Below, piece after piece: positions 7,335-13,851 of a DNA stretch of 13,851 nucleotides. The DNA comes from Shewanellaceae bacterium. GTDB taxonomy: Bacteria; Pseudomonadota; Gammaproteobacteria; Enterobacterales; Shewanellaceae. The position numbers were made by a program, and so were the translations under genes. Location: the NCBI GenBank assembly GCA_016779685.1, contig JADHND010000022.1, positions 1 to 13,851 on the forward strand, given 5' to 3'. Every line of letters begins with the position of its first letter. The stretch's first letter is position 1. The notes beneath the pieces were generated by a model that worked only from the letters and a program-made list of their open reading frames with translations, made no database searches and was not told where the DNA came from.

Positions 7335-7813
7335 GGTGTCACCGCCTGTACCAAAACGACCGCTGATGCCGCAATGCCTTCTTCACGACCAACAAAACCC
7401 AATCGCTCGGTGGTGGTGGCTTTCACATTGACTTGATGCAGCGCTACCCCTAAATCCTCTGCAATACATGCCTGCATCGAAGCAATATGAGGCGCCATTT
7501 TGGGTGCCTGAGCCATGATGGTACAATCTATGTTGTTCACTTGGAAACCTTGTTCAGTCACCATGTCCACGCAGCGTCGCAACAACAGACGACTGTCTAC
7601 ATTGCGCCATTGTGGATCGGTATCAGCAAAGTGATGACCAATGTCACCCAATGCAACCGCACCTAATAAAGCGTCACAAACGGCATGTAGCACGACATCT
7701 CCATCGGAGTGTGCGATTAATCCATAGGCGTGTTCAATGGTCACACCTGCTAATTTAAGGGGATTTGTGCCACCGAATTGATGCACATCAAAACCCTGTC
7801 CTATTCGTATCAT
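7328..7813 (-). CDS. ispF: 2-C-methyl-D-erythritol 2,4-cyclodiphosphate synthase IspF
   Basis: IspF is the fifth enzyme of the MEP isoprenoid pathway. It closes CDP-methylerythritol 2-phosphate into the cyclic diphosphate and releases CMP. The 161 residues match the family (159 in E. coli). Zn ligands Asp9, His11 (GFDVH) and His43 (HSDGDVVLHAVCDALLG) are all present, as are GDIGHHFADTDP, IMAQAPKM and the signature VKATTTERLGFVGREEGIA. It is a separate protein, not an IspDF fusion. It begins 3 bases after the ispD stop and ends 7 bases inside truD, consistent with a polycistronic message. Confidence 0.99.
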   Translation of the reverse strand: MIRIGQGFDVHQFGGTNPLKLAGVTIEHAYGLIAHSDGDVVLHAVCDALLGAVALGDIGHHFADTDPQWRNVDSRLLLRRCVDMVTEQGFQVNNIDCTIMAQAPKMAPHIASMQACIAEDLGVALHQVNVKATTTERLGFVGREEGIAASAVVLVQAVTPC

Positions 7814-7816
7814 AAT

Positions 7817-8527
7817 CTACTGCTTCTGTTGTGTTAAAATTGCTTCTACTAATCCGAGATCAGTCGGATGCGTTACTTTAATGTTATCCAATCGACCAGG
7901 CACCAACTGTACCGTATGGCCACTCCACTCCATCGCACTTGCTTCATCCGTCACCTCAACACCGTCAGCCAAGGCTTGGCTTAAAGCTTGGCGCAAATCA
8001 AACCAAGGAAACAGCTGGGGCGTGAGCGCATGCCACAAGGATTGACGGCAAACCGTACCCACAACCTGCTGTGACATATTGCTTCGCTTTAAGGTATCTC
8101 GAACCGGTGTCGCCAGCACACCACCTACACATTGAGCGTCACAAGCGTCAATTAAGGTGTCGAGATCCGTTCGGGTTAAGCACGGACGGGCGGCATCGTG
8201 TACCAGTGCCCAAGTAGAAGGCGTAATCTCTGTTTGCTCATGTAAGGCATTCAGCACACTCGAGGCTCGTTCAGAGCCTCCTTGGGTGACCAGAACTCTG
8301 GGATCTTCCGCCAAAGCCAATTCTGCAAAAAAGCGGTCTTCTGCGTGTAGAGCCACCACCACCTGCTCAATGCGGGGATGCGCCAATAGAGATTCAACCG
8401 CATATTCTAAAATCGTCTTATCGCCAATTTTAAGGTACTGTTTAGGCGATTCCATCAGCATGCGTGTCCCTAAGCCAGCGGCGGGTACCACCGCACAGAT
8501 AGGCATTTGGTTGCTTAAATTCGACAT
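7817..8527 (-). CDS. ispD: 2-C-methyl-D-erythritol 4-phosphate cytidylyltransferase IspD
   Basis: IspD is the third MEP-pathway enzyme and joins CTP to methylerythritol 4-phosphate. The 236 residues equal the E. coli length. The nucleotide-binding loop PAAGLGTRM carries Arg22, and SPKQYL carries Lys29. Other conserved blocks are VHDAARPCL, TPVRDTLKR with the substrate-contacting Thr, ALTPQLFP, VTDEASAMEW and DNIKVTHPTDL with Lys217. It starts 12 bases after the ftsB stop; a GGAT precedes the ATG as a weak ribosome binding site. It uses CTP, the product of pyrG upstream, though the genes are probably neighbours for historical rather than regulatory reasons. Confidence 0.99.
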   Translation of the reverse strand: MSNLSNQMPICAVVPAAGLGTRMLMESPKQYLKIGDKTILEYAVESLLAHPRIEQVVVALHAEDRFFAELALAEDPRVLVTQGGSERASSVLNALHEQTEITPSTWALVHDAARPCLTRTDLDTLIDACDAQCVGGVLATPVRDTLKRSNMSQQVVGTVCRQSLWHALTPQLFPWFDLRQALSQALADGVEVTDEASAMEWSGHTVQLVPGRLDNIKVTHPTDLGLVEAILTQQKQ

Positions 8528-8539
8528 AAAAAAGATCCG

Positions 8540-8821
8540 TTATTGAGGCGATGGCACAATGCGATAAAACGTTTCATTGGGCTTAATCAGCCCCAGTTCA
8601 TAGCGAGCGCGTTCTTCAACCGCTTCTAGCCCTTGCTTCAAATCCATAATTTCAAGATTGAGTGCTTGATTACGTTTCGATAGTTGGGTGTTTTGGTCAC
8701 GTTGTTGTTGCACTTGAACCTGCAATTGCCAATACTCCGGCAAGCTGTTCACACCAAACCACAGGCGATACTGCATCAACAAAGTCACCAGTGAGAACAG
8801 AAGGAATATCAGCTTGCTCAT
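8540..8821 (-). CDS. ftsB: Cell division protein FtsB
   Basis: FtsB is a bitopic inner-membrane protein that joins FtsL and FtsQ in the divisome and helps activate septal FtsWI. The 93 residues comprise a very short cytoplasmic N-terminus (MSK), one membrane helix (about 4-20), the conserved YRLWFG at the membrane exit, and a periplasmic coiled coil (about 28-65). The C-terminal block EAVEERARYELGLIKPNETFYRIVP is typical of FtsB. It is slightly shorter than the E. coli protein (103) because it lacks the variable tail. A GAGAG lies 9 bases before the ATG. It heads the tightly spaced ispD-ispF-truD-surE run and follows eno after 83 bases. Confidence 0.97.
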   Translation of the reverse strand: MSKLIFLLFSLVTLLMQYRLWFGVNSLPEYWQLQVQVQQQRDQNTQLSKRNQALNLEIMDLKQGLEAVEERARYELGLIKPNETFYRIVPSPQ

Positions 8822-8833
8822 ATGATCATTCTC

Positions 8834-8905
8834 TCATTCAACAAAATACAATTTGCAGGCCATATCCTGTTGTTGCAAGCGAATGACCTCGCGGTCAAGC
8901 GCCAT
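8834..8905 (-). CDS. Possible 23-residue ORF between eno and ftsB
   Basis: On the minus strand an ATG shares its A with the TGA stop of eno (TGATG). The frame runs 23 codons (MALDREVIRLQQQDMACKL, then YFVE) to a TGA at 8836-8834. GGA lies 5 bases before the ATG. The stop overlaps the ribosome binding site of ftsB (TGAGAGA), so a ribosome could pass from eno through this frame to ftsB. The peptide has no recognised motif or membrane segment. A 23-codon open frame is common by chance, so the overlap geometry is the main argument. It could equally be plain intergenic DNA. Confidence 0.3.
   Translation of the reverse strand: MALDREVIRLQQQDMACKLYFVE
8879..8902 (-). other. GNRA-capped hairpin downstream of eno
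   Basis: In the minus-strand transcript UGACC-GCGA-GGUCA (8884-8897) forms a perfect 5-bp stem with a GCGA tetraloop. It is extended by GCG/CGC (8879-8881 with 8900-8902) across a 2x2 internal loop. No U-run follows, so it is not a standard terminator. It begins 2 bases after the eno stop and may stabilise or mark the eno 3' end for processing. Confidence 0.35.
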
Positions 8906-10164
8906 CAATGTCCAGCTTTTAAGGTAGCTTCAATCCGTAACAGTTGATTGTATTTAGCAATTCTATCTGTACGTGATAATGATCCGGTCTTAATTTGCCC
9001 AGCCTGAGTACCTACCGCTAAATCAGCGATAAAGGTGTCTTCAGTTTCACCGCTGCGATGCGATATAATGACTCCATAGCCAGCCGCTTGCGCCATTGAA
9101 ATGGCTGCCAGCGTTTCCGTCAAAGTACCAATTTGATTGGGCTTGATCAAAATAGCGTTGGCGACCTGCTGATCAATACCTTGCTGAAGCAATTTGGTGT
9201 TGGTGACAAACAAATCATCCCCGACCAACTGGGTACGATGCCCCAACTGAGCCGTTAAGTGCTGCCAACCAGCCCAATCCGCTTCATCCAAGCCATCTTC
9301 TATCGAGGCGATGGGATAAATGGTTGCTAACTCAGTTAAATAATCCACGAACTCAACAGCAGAAAAAGCTTGTTGTTCACTCGACAAACGATATTGCCCT
9401 GCTTCATAAAATTCCGACGCGGCACAATCAAGCGCCAACACGACGTCTGCTCCCAAGCTGTAACCCGCCTGCTGCACGGCTGCGGCAATCACCGATAATG
9501 CCTGCTCGTTTGACGTTAAGTGAGGTGCAAACCCTCCTTCATCACCCACAGCTGTTGATAAACCACGTTCTTTTAAAATCGCTTTTAAATGATGAAAAAT
9601 TTCAGCGCCGATTTGCAAAGCTTCAGCAAACGACTTAGCGCCAATGGGCTGAATCATAAATTCTTGAATATCGACATTGTTGTCAGCATGGGCTCCACCA
9701 TTAATGATGTTCATCATTGGCAATGGCATCTTATATTGACCAGGGCGACCGCAGAGGCTAGCTATGTAGGCATATAAAGGCTGTTCTGTACTGGCTGCAG
9801 CCGCTTTGGCGACGGCCAGTGACACTGCCAACAGTGCATTGGCACCCAGCTTCGTCTTGCTTTCCGTACCATCAAGCGCTAACAGCGCTTGATCCAAAGC
9901 GGCTTGTTCCGTGACCACCATGCCTTCAATAGCGGGTTGAATGATGGTTTCAATATGATGAACCGCTTGACGCACGCCCTTACCTAAAAAACGATTCGGT
10001 TCACCATCACGTAACTCCAAAGCTTCTTTGGAGCCAGTAGAAGCACCGGATGGTACCGAGGCACGTCCCATGATACCGTTGTTTAACCAAACATCGGCTT
10101 CAACCGTGGGAAAGCCTCGCGAATCTAATATTTCTCTTGCTTGTATCTTAACAATTTTTTGCAT
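8905..10164 (-). CDS. eno: Enolase (phosphopyruvate hydratase)
   Basis: Enolase interconverts 2-phosphoglycerate and phosphoenolpyruvate in glycolysis and gluconeogenesis. The 419 residues carry the full active site: His159, Glu168, Glu209 (GDEGG), metal ligands Asp246, Glu289 and Asp316, the catalytic Lys341 (LIKPNQIG), H369-R370-S371 (SHRSGETED) and Lys392. The ATG at 10164 is chosen because MQKIVKIQAREILDSRG is the normal enolase N-terminus and GAGGAG lies 9 bases upstream. An upstream in-frame codon at 10218 would add 18 unrelated residues. The protein ends soon after RIEATLKAGH, about a dozen residues before the E. coli end. It follows pyrG after 84 bases, as in E. coli. Confidence 0.99.
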   Translation of the reverse strand: MQKIVKIQAREILDSRGFPTVEADVWLNNGIMGRASVPSGASTGSKEALELRDGEPNRFLGKGVRQAVHHIETIIQPAIEGMVVTEQAALDQALLALDGTESKTKLGANALLAVSLAVAKAAAASTEQPLYAYIASLCGRPGQYKMPLPMMNIINGGAHADNNVDIQEFMIQPIGAKSFAEALQIGAEIFHHLKAILKERGLSTAVGDEGGFAPHLTSNEQALSVIAAAVQQAGYSLGADVVLALDCAASEFYEAGQYRLSSEQQAFSAVEFVDYLTELATIYPIASIEDGLDEADWAGWQHLTAQLGHRTQLVGDDLFVTNTKLLQQGIDQQVANAILIKPNQIGTLTETLAAISMAQAAGYGVIISHRSGETEDTFIADLAVGTQAGQIKTGSLSRTDRIAKYNQLLRIEATLKAGH

Positions 10165-10173
10165 CACCGCAGA

Positions 10174-10179
10174 CTCCTC
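10174..10179 (-). promoter_or_regulatory. Strong ribosome binding site of eno
   Basis: GAGGAG on the minus strand, 9 bases before the ATG at 10164, matches the anti-Shine-Dalgarno sequence and rules out the longer frame starting at 10218. Confidence 0.75.
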
Positions 10180-10190
10180 TGAGCTTCTGT

Positions 10191-10220
10191 CTGTTAAACA
10201 GGGCGCTGATCCGAGCACCC
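10191..10220 (-). other. Hairpin and adjacent palindrome in the pyrG-eno gap
   Basis: In the minus-strand transcript GGGUGCU and AGCGCCC (10201-10220) pair over 7 bp, including one U-G wobble, around a 6-base loop (CGGAUC). Immediately downstream, sharing base 10201, is the 11-base palindrome CTGTTTAACAG (10191-10201). The hairpin is GC-rich enough to pause RNA polymerase, but the bases after it are UGUUUAACAG rather than a U-run, so termination would be weak. It could limit read-through from pyrG into eno or serve as a processing site. The palindrome could be an operator; neither role is shown. Confidence 0.35.
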
Positions 10221-10248
10221 TTGATGTCTTTGTTCAATTAAATTTTAA

Positions 10249-11880
10249 TCAACGCTGCGCATGGTATGCGATAGCTGCAGCAACAAACGACGTAAATAAA
10301 GGATGGCCATCCCGAGGTGTGGACGTAAATTCAGGATGAAATTGCCCAGCTAGAAACCAAGGGTGCTGTGGCAACTCGACCACCTCAACCAACTTTCGAT
10401 CACTGGATAAACCAGAAAAACGCATTCCCGCGGCTTCTAGTGCGGCCACATACGTTGCATTCACTTCATAACGATGACGATGGCGCTCTGAACAACTCGA
10501 GCTCTGATAAATAGCAGCGACTTGACTGCCGTCTTCCAAGTGGCAAAGTTGTTTACCTAAACGCATCGTACCGCCTAATGCATCCGCTTCGGTACGTTGT
10601 TCGCATTCACCTTGCTGGTTCTGCCATTGAGAAATCAAACCTATCACCGGATGCTCACTATCCGCATCAAATTCGGTCGAATGTGCTCCAGTTAATTTCG
10701 CGACATGTCGCGCAAACTCAATGACGGCAACCTGCATGCCTAAACAAATACCAAAATAGGGTATATTCTGTTCCCGAGCATACTGCGCCGTTAAAATCTT
10801 ACCTTCGACACCACGTTGACCAAAGCCGCCGGGAACCAAAATGGCATCAGCGCCTTTTAAAACCCCTAAACCGCGGGCTTCAATGTCTTGACTGTCAATG
10901 TATTGAATGTTGACTTGAACTTTGTTTTTAAGTCCAGCGTGTTTTAATGCTTCGTTGACCGATTTATACGCATCCGGCAACTCAATATACTTACCCACCA
11001 TGGCAATATTGACTTCATGGGTTGGATTGGCTTCTTGATAAACAACCTGCTCCCATTCCGATAGGTCAGCCGTCGGACATGATAGGCCAAATCTTTGTAC
11101 CACAAAGGCATCTAACTGTTGAGATTTCAGCAAGGCTGGGATTTTATAGATGCTGTCTACATCTTTTAGAGAGATAACAGCTTTATCTTCAACATTACAA
11201 AACAGAGCAATTTTTGCACGTTCATGGGCTGGAATCGAGCATACTGCTCGGCATAATAAGATATCCGGCTGAATACCTAACGAACGTAACTCTTTCACAG
11301 AATGTTGCGTCGGTTTGGTTTTGACTTCACCTGAGGTGGGTAGATAAGGCACTAAGGTTAAATGCATAAAGACGGCGCGATCTCGCCCCAACTCCAAAGC
11401 CAATTGCCGAATACTTTCTAAAAATGGTAAGGACTCAATATCACCTACTGTCCCCCCAATTTCGACCACAGCTATATCATGCCCTTCGCCGCAGGCCATG
11501 ATACGATGCTTTATTTCATTGGTAACGTGAGGAATCACTTGAACAGTCGCACCAAGGTACTCGCCTTGACGCTCTTTTTTCAGAACTTCAGAAAAAATAC
11601 GACCCGAGGTGAAATTGTTTTTCTTCGTCATTTTAGTGCGAATAAAGCGCTCATAATGACCCAAATCCAAATCGGTTTCAGCGCCGTCTTCCGTCACAAA
11701 AACTTCGCCATGCTGAATGGGGCTCATCGTGCCTGGATCAACATTCATGTAAGGATCCAGTTTCATCATCGTAACGTTCAAACCGCGTGCTTCTAAAATC
11801 GCTGACAAGGACGCTGCTGCAATACCTTTACCCAAAGAGGACACCACACCACCGGTCACAAATATATACTTAGTTGCCAT
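10249..11880 (-). CDS. pyrG: CTP synthase (glutamine hydrolysing)
   Basis: CTP synthase aminates UTP to CTP using ATP and ammonia from glutamine, the last step of pyrimidine nucleotide synthesis. The 543 residues (545 in E. coli) hold two domains. The N-terminal synthetase has a P-loop-like GGVVSSLGKGI at 10-20 and the conserved DPYMNVDPGTMSP and GGTVGDIES. The C-terminal class I glutamine amidotransferase has its oxyanion GGFGQRG at 351-357, nucleophile Cys379 (GICLGMQ) and His515/Glu517 (HPEF). The start ATG at 11880 is fixed by the family N-terminus; UAGGU 6 bases upstream is a modest ribosome binding site. relA ends 168 bases upstream and mazG, often between them in relatives, is absent. 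Confidence 0.99.
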   Translation of the reverse strand: MATKYIFVTGGVVSSLGKGIAAASLSAILEARGLNVTMMKLDPYMNVDPGTMSPIQHGEVFVTEDGAETDLDLGHYERFIRTKMTKKNNFTSGRIFSEVLKKERQGEYLGATVQVIPHVTNEIKHRIMACGEGHDIAVVEIGGTVGDIESLPFLESIRQLALELGRDRAVFMHLTLVPYLPTSGEVKTKPTQHSVKELRSLGIQPDILLCRAVCSIPAHERAKIALFCNVEDKAVISLKDVDSIYKIPALLKSQQLDAFVVQRFGLSCPTADLSEWEQVVYQEANPTHEVNIAMVGKYIELPDAYKSVNEALKHAGLKNKVQVNIQYIDSQDIEARGLGVLKGADAILVPGGFGQRGVEGKILTAQYAREQNIPYFGICLGMQVAVIEFARHVAKLTGAHSTEFDADSEHPVIGLISQWQNQQGECEQRTEADALGGTMRLGKQLCHLEDGSQVAAIYQSSSCSERHRHRYEVNATYVAALEAAGMRFSGLSSDRKLVEVVELPQHPWFLAGQFHPEFTSTPRDGHPLFTSFVAAAIAYHAQR

Positions 11881-11962
11881 AAATTAACCTAACTGACTCC
11901 ATCTATAAGAACACCCCACTGTGCTTTACACACATTCAAACTGATGCTTTAAAGAAAAAGAC

Positions 11963-11991
11963 AGTTTACCAAAAACTCGCAAAACCTACAA
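11963..11991 (-). promoter_or_regulatory. Candidate sigma-70 promoter of pyrG
   Basis: In the 168-base relA-pyrG gap the minus strand reads TTGTAG (-35, bases 11986-11991), a 17-base spacer and TAAACT (-10, bases 11963-11968). Spacing is ideal, with three or four matches in each hexamer. Transcription would begin near 11956, leaving a leader of about 75 bases. No intrinsic terminator for relA is visible in the same gap, so pyrG may also be read from relA. Confidence 0.35.
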
Positions 11992-12048
11992 TTTAAAATA
12001 GATCGCTTCAATCAACAAAACCAGCTATTTAGATGCAACCACTGTCGA

Positions 12049-13851
12049 CTAACAGCGATGCACTTCAATAACACCAGAAATACGATTCAGCTTGTTTAAT
12101 AAACGGGATAAGGCGTCGAGGTTATATATTTCCAAGTCCAGTTCGATTTTAGCAGTTTGTTGCTGCACATTCGAGGTTGAGGTCATCTTCAAGACATTGC
12201 TTTTTTCATTCGCTAAGGTGGTCGTGATGTCACTCAACAGACCAGAACGATCAGCAGATAGCATATGCACTGATAAGGTATATCCACCAGCATATTTTTC
12301 GCCCCAAGCCACATCAACCACCCGCTCAGGCGAACGCACCATGAGGTCATTAAGTTGATCGCAGTCATGACGATGAACAGTGACACCGCGCCCCATCGTA
12401 ATGTAACCTACAATAACGTCACCAGGTAAAGGGTGGCAACAACCACCTAATTGTGTTAACAGATTGCCAACGCCATTGACTTCTATTTGATGCGAAGTAT
12501 TGGGCTTAGCGACTTCAAACTGACAAGTTTTAGGCAGCGCATCTTCAAGCTGTTGCCGTTTAAAGCGGCCTTGTAATTGTGACAAAACTTGATTTAAACG
12601 GACGGTTCCGCCCCCGATGGCAATCAAGAAATCATCTAGGCTTTTTACATTAAAGCGTTCGTATAAATCGCCAACATCTTTAATCGAATAGCCGAGGCGT
12701 TTTAATTCTTGCTCCAACAGCTCTTTACCGGCACTTAAGTTTTTATCCTTCGCTTGATGTCGAAACCAACTTGAAATTTTAAGGCGAGCTCTTTGGGTGT
12801 TGATGTAGCCTAAATTTGAGTTTAACCAATCGCGCTTGGGGTTTTCCTCTTTGGACGTGAGAATTTCTATGCGCTCCCCCGTCTTGATTTGGTAATGAAA
12901 CGGGACAATGCGACCATCTACTTTGGCACCGATGGCTTTATGCCCCACATGCGAGTGAATATAGTAAGCAAAATCAAGTACAGTGGCGCCAAGTGGCAAA
13001 TTAATCACGGCTCCCTTGGGAGTGAAGACATAGACACGATCTTCAAACACTTGTGCTCGAATTTCATCAACCAATGCGCCTGATTCACTCAAATCATCTT
13101 GCCATTGTAAAATCTTGCGTAGCCAATTGATTTTATCTTCATAACCAGAGGCTTTTTGCGGCGTCTTTTGATCCAATTCTTTGTATTTCCAATGCGCTGC
13201 AATACCCAACTCGGCATCCTGATGCATCGATTGCGTTCGGATTTGAATTTCAACCGTCTTGCCTTCAGCACCAACCACCACCGTATGAATGGATTGATAG
13301 CCATTGGGTTTAGCATGGGCGATGTAATCATCAAACTCACCCGGAATGGGTTTGAACATAGTGTGAATCACACCTAAGGTTGCATAACAGTCTTGAACAT
13401 CTTCGGTCAGGATACGAACCGCGCGAACGTCATAAAGATCATCGAATGATAGATTTTTACGCTGCATTTTTTTCCAAATACTGGCAATGTGTTTGGGGCG
13501 ACCATACACCTCTGCTCGAACCTGGCGCATCGCCAATGCATTCGACAAAGCATCCACAAAATTATTGATATATTGTTCTCGGTCGATACGTTTACCATCA
13601 AGCAGGTGCGCAATCTCTTTATAAAGCTTGGGATGCAAATAGTGAAATGCCAAATCTTCTAATTCCCATTTCAACTGCCCAATTCCCAAGCGATTAGCTA
13701 GAGGTGCATACACCATCGAGACATCACGCGCTAATAACACCCGAGTTTCTTCATCTTGATGCTTGGCATGACGTAATGCACAGACATGCACAGCCAACTT
13801 AATCACCACCGCGCGAACATCTTCAACCATCGATAACAACATGCGTCGCAT
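12049..13851 (-). CDS. relA: (p)ppGpp synthetase RelA, C-terminal ~80% (start outside window)
   Basis: RelA sits on starved ribosomes and transfers pyrophosphate from ATP to GTP/GDP. The frame is open to the window edge with 600 visible codons; the ATG at 13851 is internal and about 130-140 N-terminal residues are missing. Visible in order (window residue numbers) are the end of the inactive hydrolase domain and the synthetase, with YGRPKHIASIWKKM at 116 and EFDD at 172-175. The EFDD is the acidic ExDD form that separates RelA from bifunctional SpoT (RxKD). KPNGYQSIHT follows at 181-190, then TGS (about 270-335), a helical domain, the Cys-Cys/Asp-Cys zinc-finger-like domain (C471, C472, C497) and a C-terminal ACT/RRM domain (about 520-600). 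It ends upstream of pyrG, the common gammaproteobacterial placement. Confidence 0.98.
   Translation of the reverse strand: MRRMLLSMVEDVRAVVIKLAVHVCALRHAKHQDEETRVLLARDVSMVYAPLANRLGIGQLKWELEDLAFHYLHPKLYKEIAHLLDGKRIDREQYINNFVDALSNALAMRQVRAEVYGRPKHIASIWKKMQRKNLSFDDLYDVRAVRILTEDVQDCYATLGVIHTMFKPIPGEFDDYIAHAKPNGYQSIHTVVVGAEGKTVEIQIRTQSMHQDAELGIAAHWKYKELDQKTPQKASGYEDKINWLRKILQWQDDLSESGALVDEIRAQVFEDRVYVFTPKGAVINLPLGATVLDFAYYIHSHVGHKAIGAKVDGRIVPFHYQIKTGERIEILTSKEENPKRDWLNSNLGYINTQRARLKISSWFRHQAKDKNLSAGKELLEQELKRLGYSIKDVGDLYERFNVKSLDDFLIAIGGGTVRLNQVLSQLQGRFKRQQLEDALPKTCQFEVAKPNTSHQIEVNGVGNLLTQLGGCCHPLPGDVIVGYITMGRGVTVHRHDCDQLNDLMVRSPERVVDVAWGEKYAGGYTLSVHMLSADRSGLLSDITTTLANEKSNVLKMTSTSNVQQQTAKIELDLEIYNLDALSRLLNKLNRISGVIEVHRC

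Noticed and set aside
8157..8546. 129-codon open frame on the plus strand
   Set aside because: It is antisense to ispD and the end of ftsB; the composition is that of a shadow frame with no family resemblance.
10165..10218. Longer enolase frame from 10218
   Set aside because: The added 18 residues are not enolase-like, and a strong GAGGAG precedes the ATG at 10164.
11882..11930. Ten-codon ORFs in the pyrG leader, one overlapping the pyrG start out of frame
   Set aside because: They are too short to distinguish from chance and have no ribosome binding site or leader-peptide codon pattern.

Overview
The window is a conserved housekeeping block of a gammaproteobacterial chromosome. The minus strand carries relA, pyrG, eno, ftsB, ispD, ispF, truD, surE, nlpD and rpoS in that order, and mutS lies beyond rpoS on the plus strand. 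This is the order known from Escherichia coli and relatives. The presence of rpoS, ftsB and nlpD together supports Gammaproteobacteria. There is no kdsA between pyrG and eno (its place in pseudomonads), no mazG between relA and pyrG, and no pcm between surE and nlpD. Genus cannot be fixed from the sequence alone. Base composition is balanced to slightly AT-rich by eye and looks uniform.

Layout. Bases 1-2026 hold most of mutS (plus strand; start lies before the window). Bases 2137-3450 hold an extra plus-strand gene, the only one outside the canonical block. It encodes a secreted PAP2-type phosphatase domain followed by a region that looks like an outer-membrane beta-barrel. It converges on rpoS with only 7 bases between the stop codons, and a sequence resembling a sigma-S -10 element sits just upstream of it. 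Bases 3458-5390 hold rpoS and nlpD. Bases 5503-8821 hold the tightly packed surE-truD-ispF-ispD-ftsB cluster. Bases 8905-10164 hold eno, 10249-11880 pyrG, and 12049-13851 most of relA (its N-terminus lies beyond the window).

How the genes work together. relA makes the (p)ppGpp alarmone and rpoS is the stationary-phase sigma factor, so a stress-response gene lies near each end. Between them are CTP synthesis (pyrG), glycolysis (eno), divisome assembly (ftsB), isoprenoid precursor synthesis (ispD, ispF), tRNA pseudouridylation (truD), nucleotide phosphatase activity (surE) and control of septal peptidoglycan splitting (nlpD). Spacing of 12 and 3 bases, a 7-base overlap and a 26-base gap from ftsB to surE indicates one operon.

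I saw no tRNA, rRNA, CRISPR array, insertion sequence or attachment site, and no gene-free stretch exceeds 300 bases. The most notable points are the PAP2/barrel protein with its sigma-S-like promoter, and a possible 23-codon ORF bridging eno and ftsB. I found no multi-gene system that looks new.
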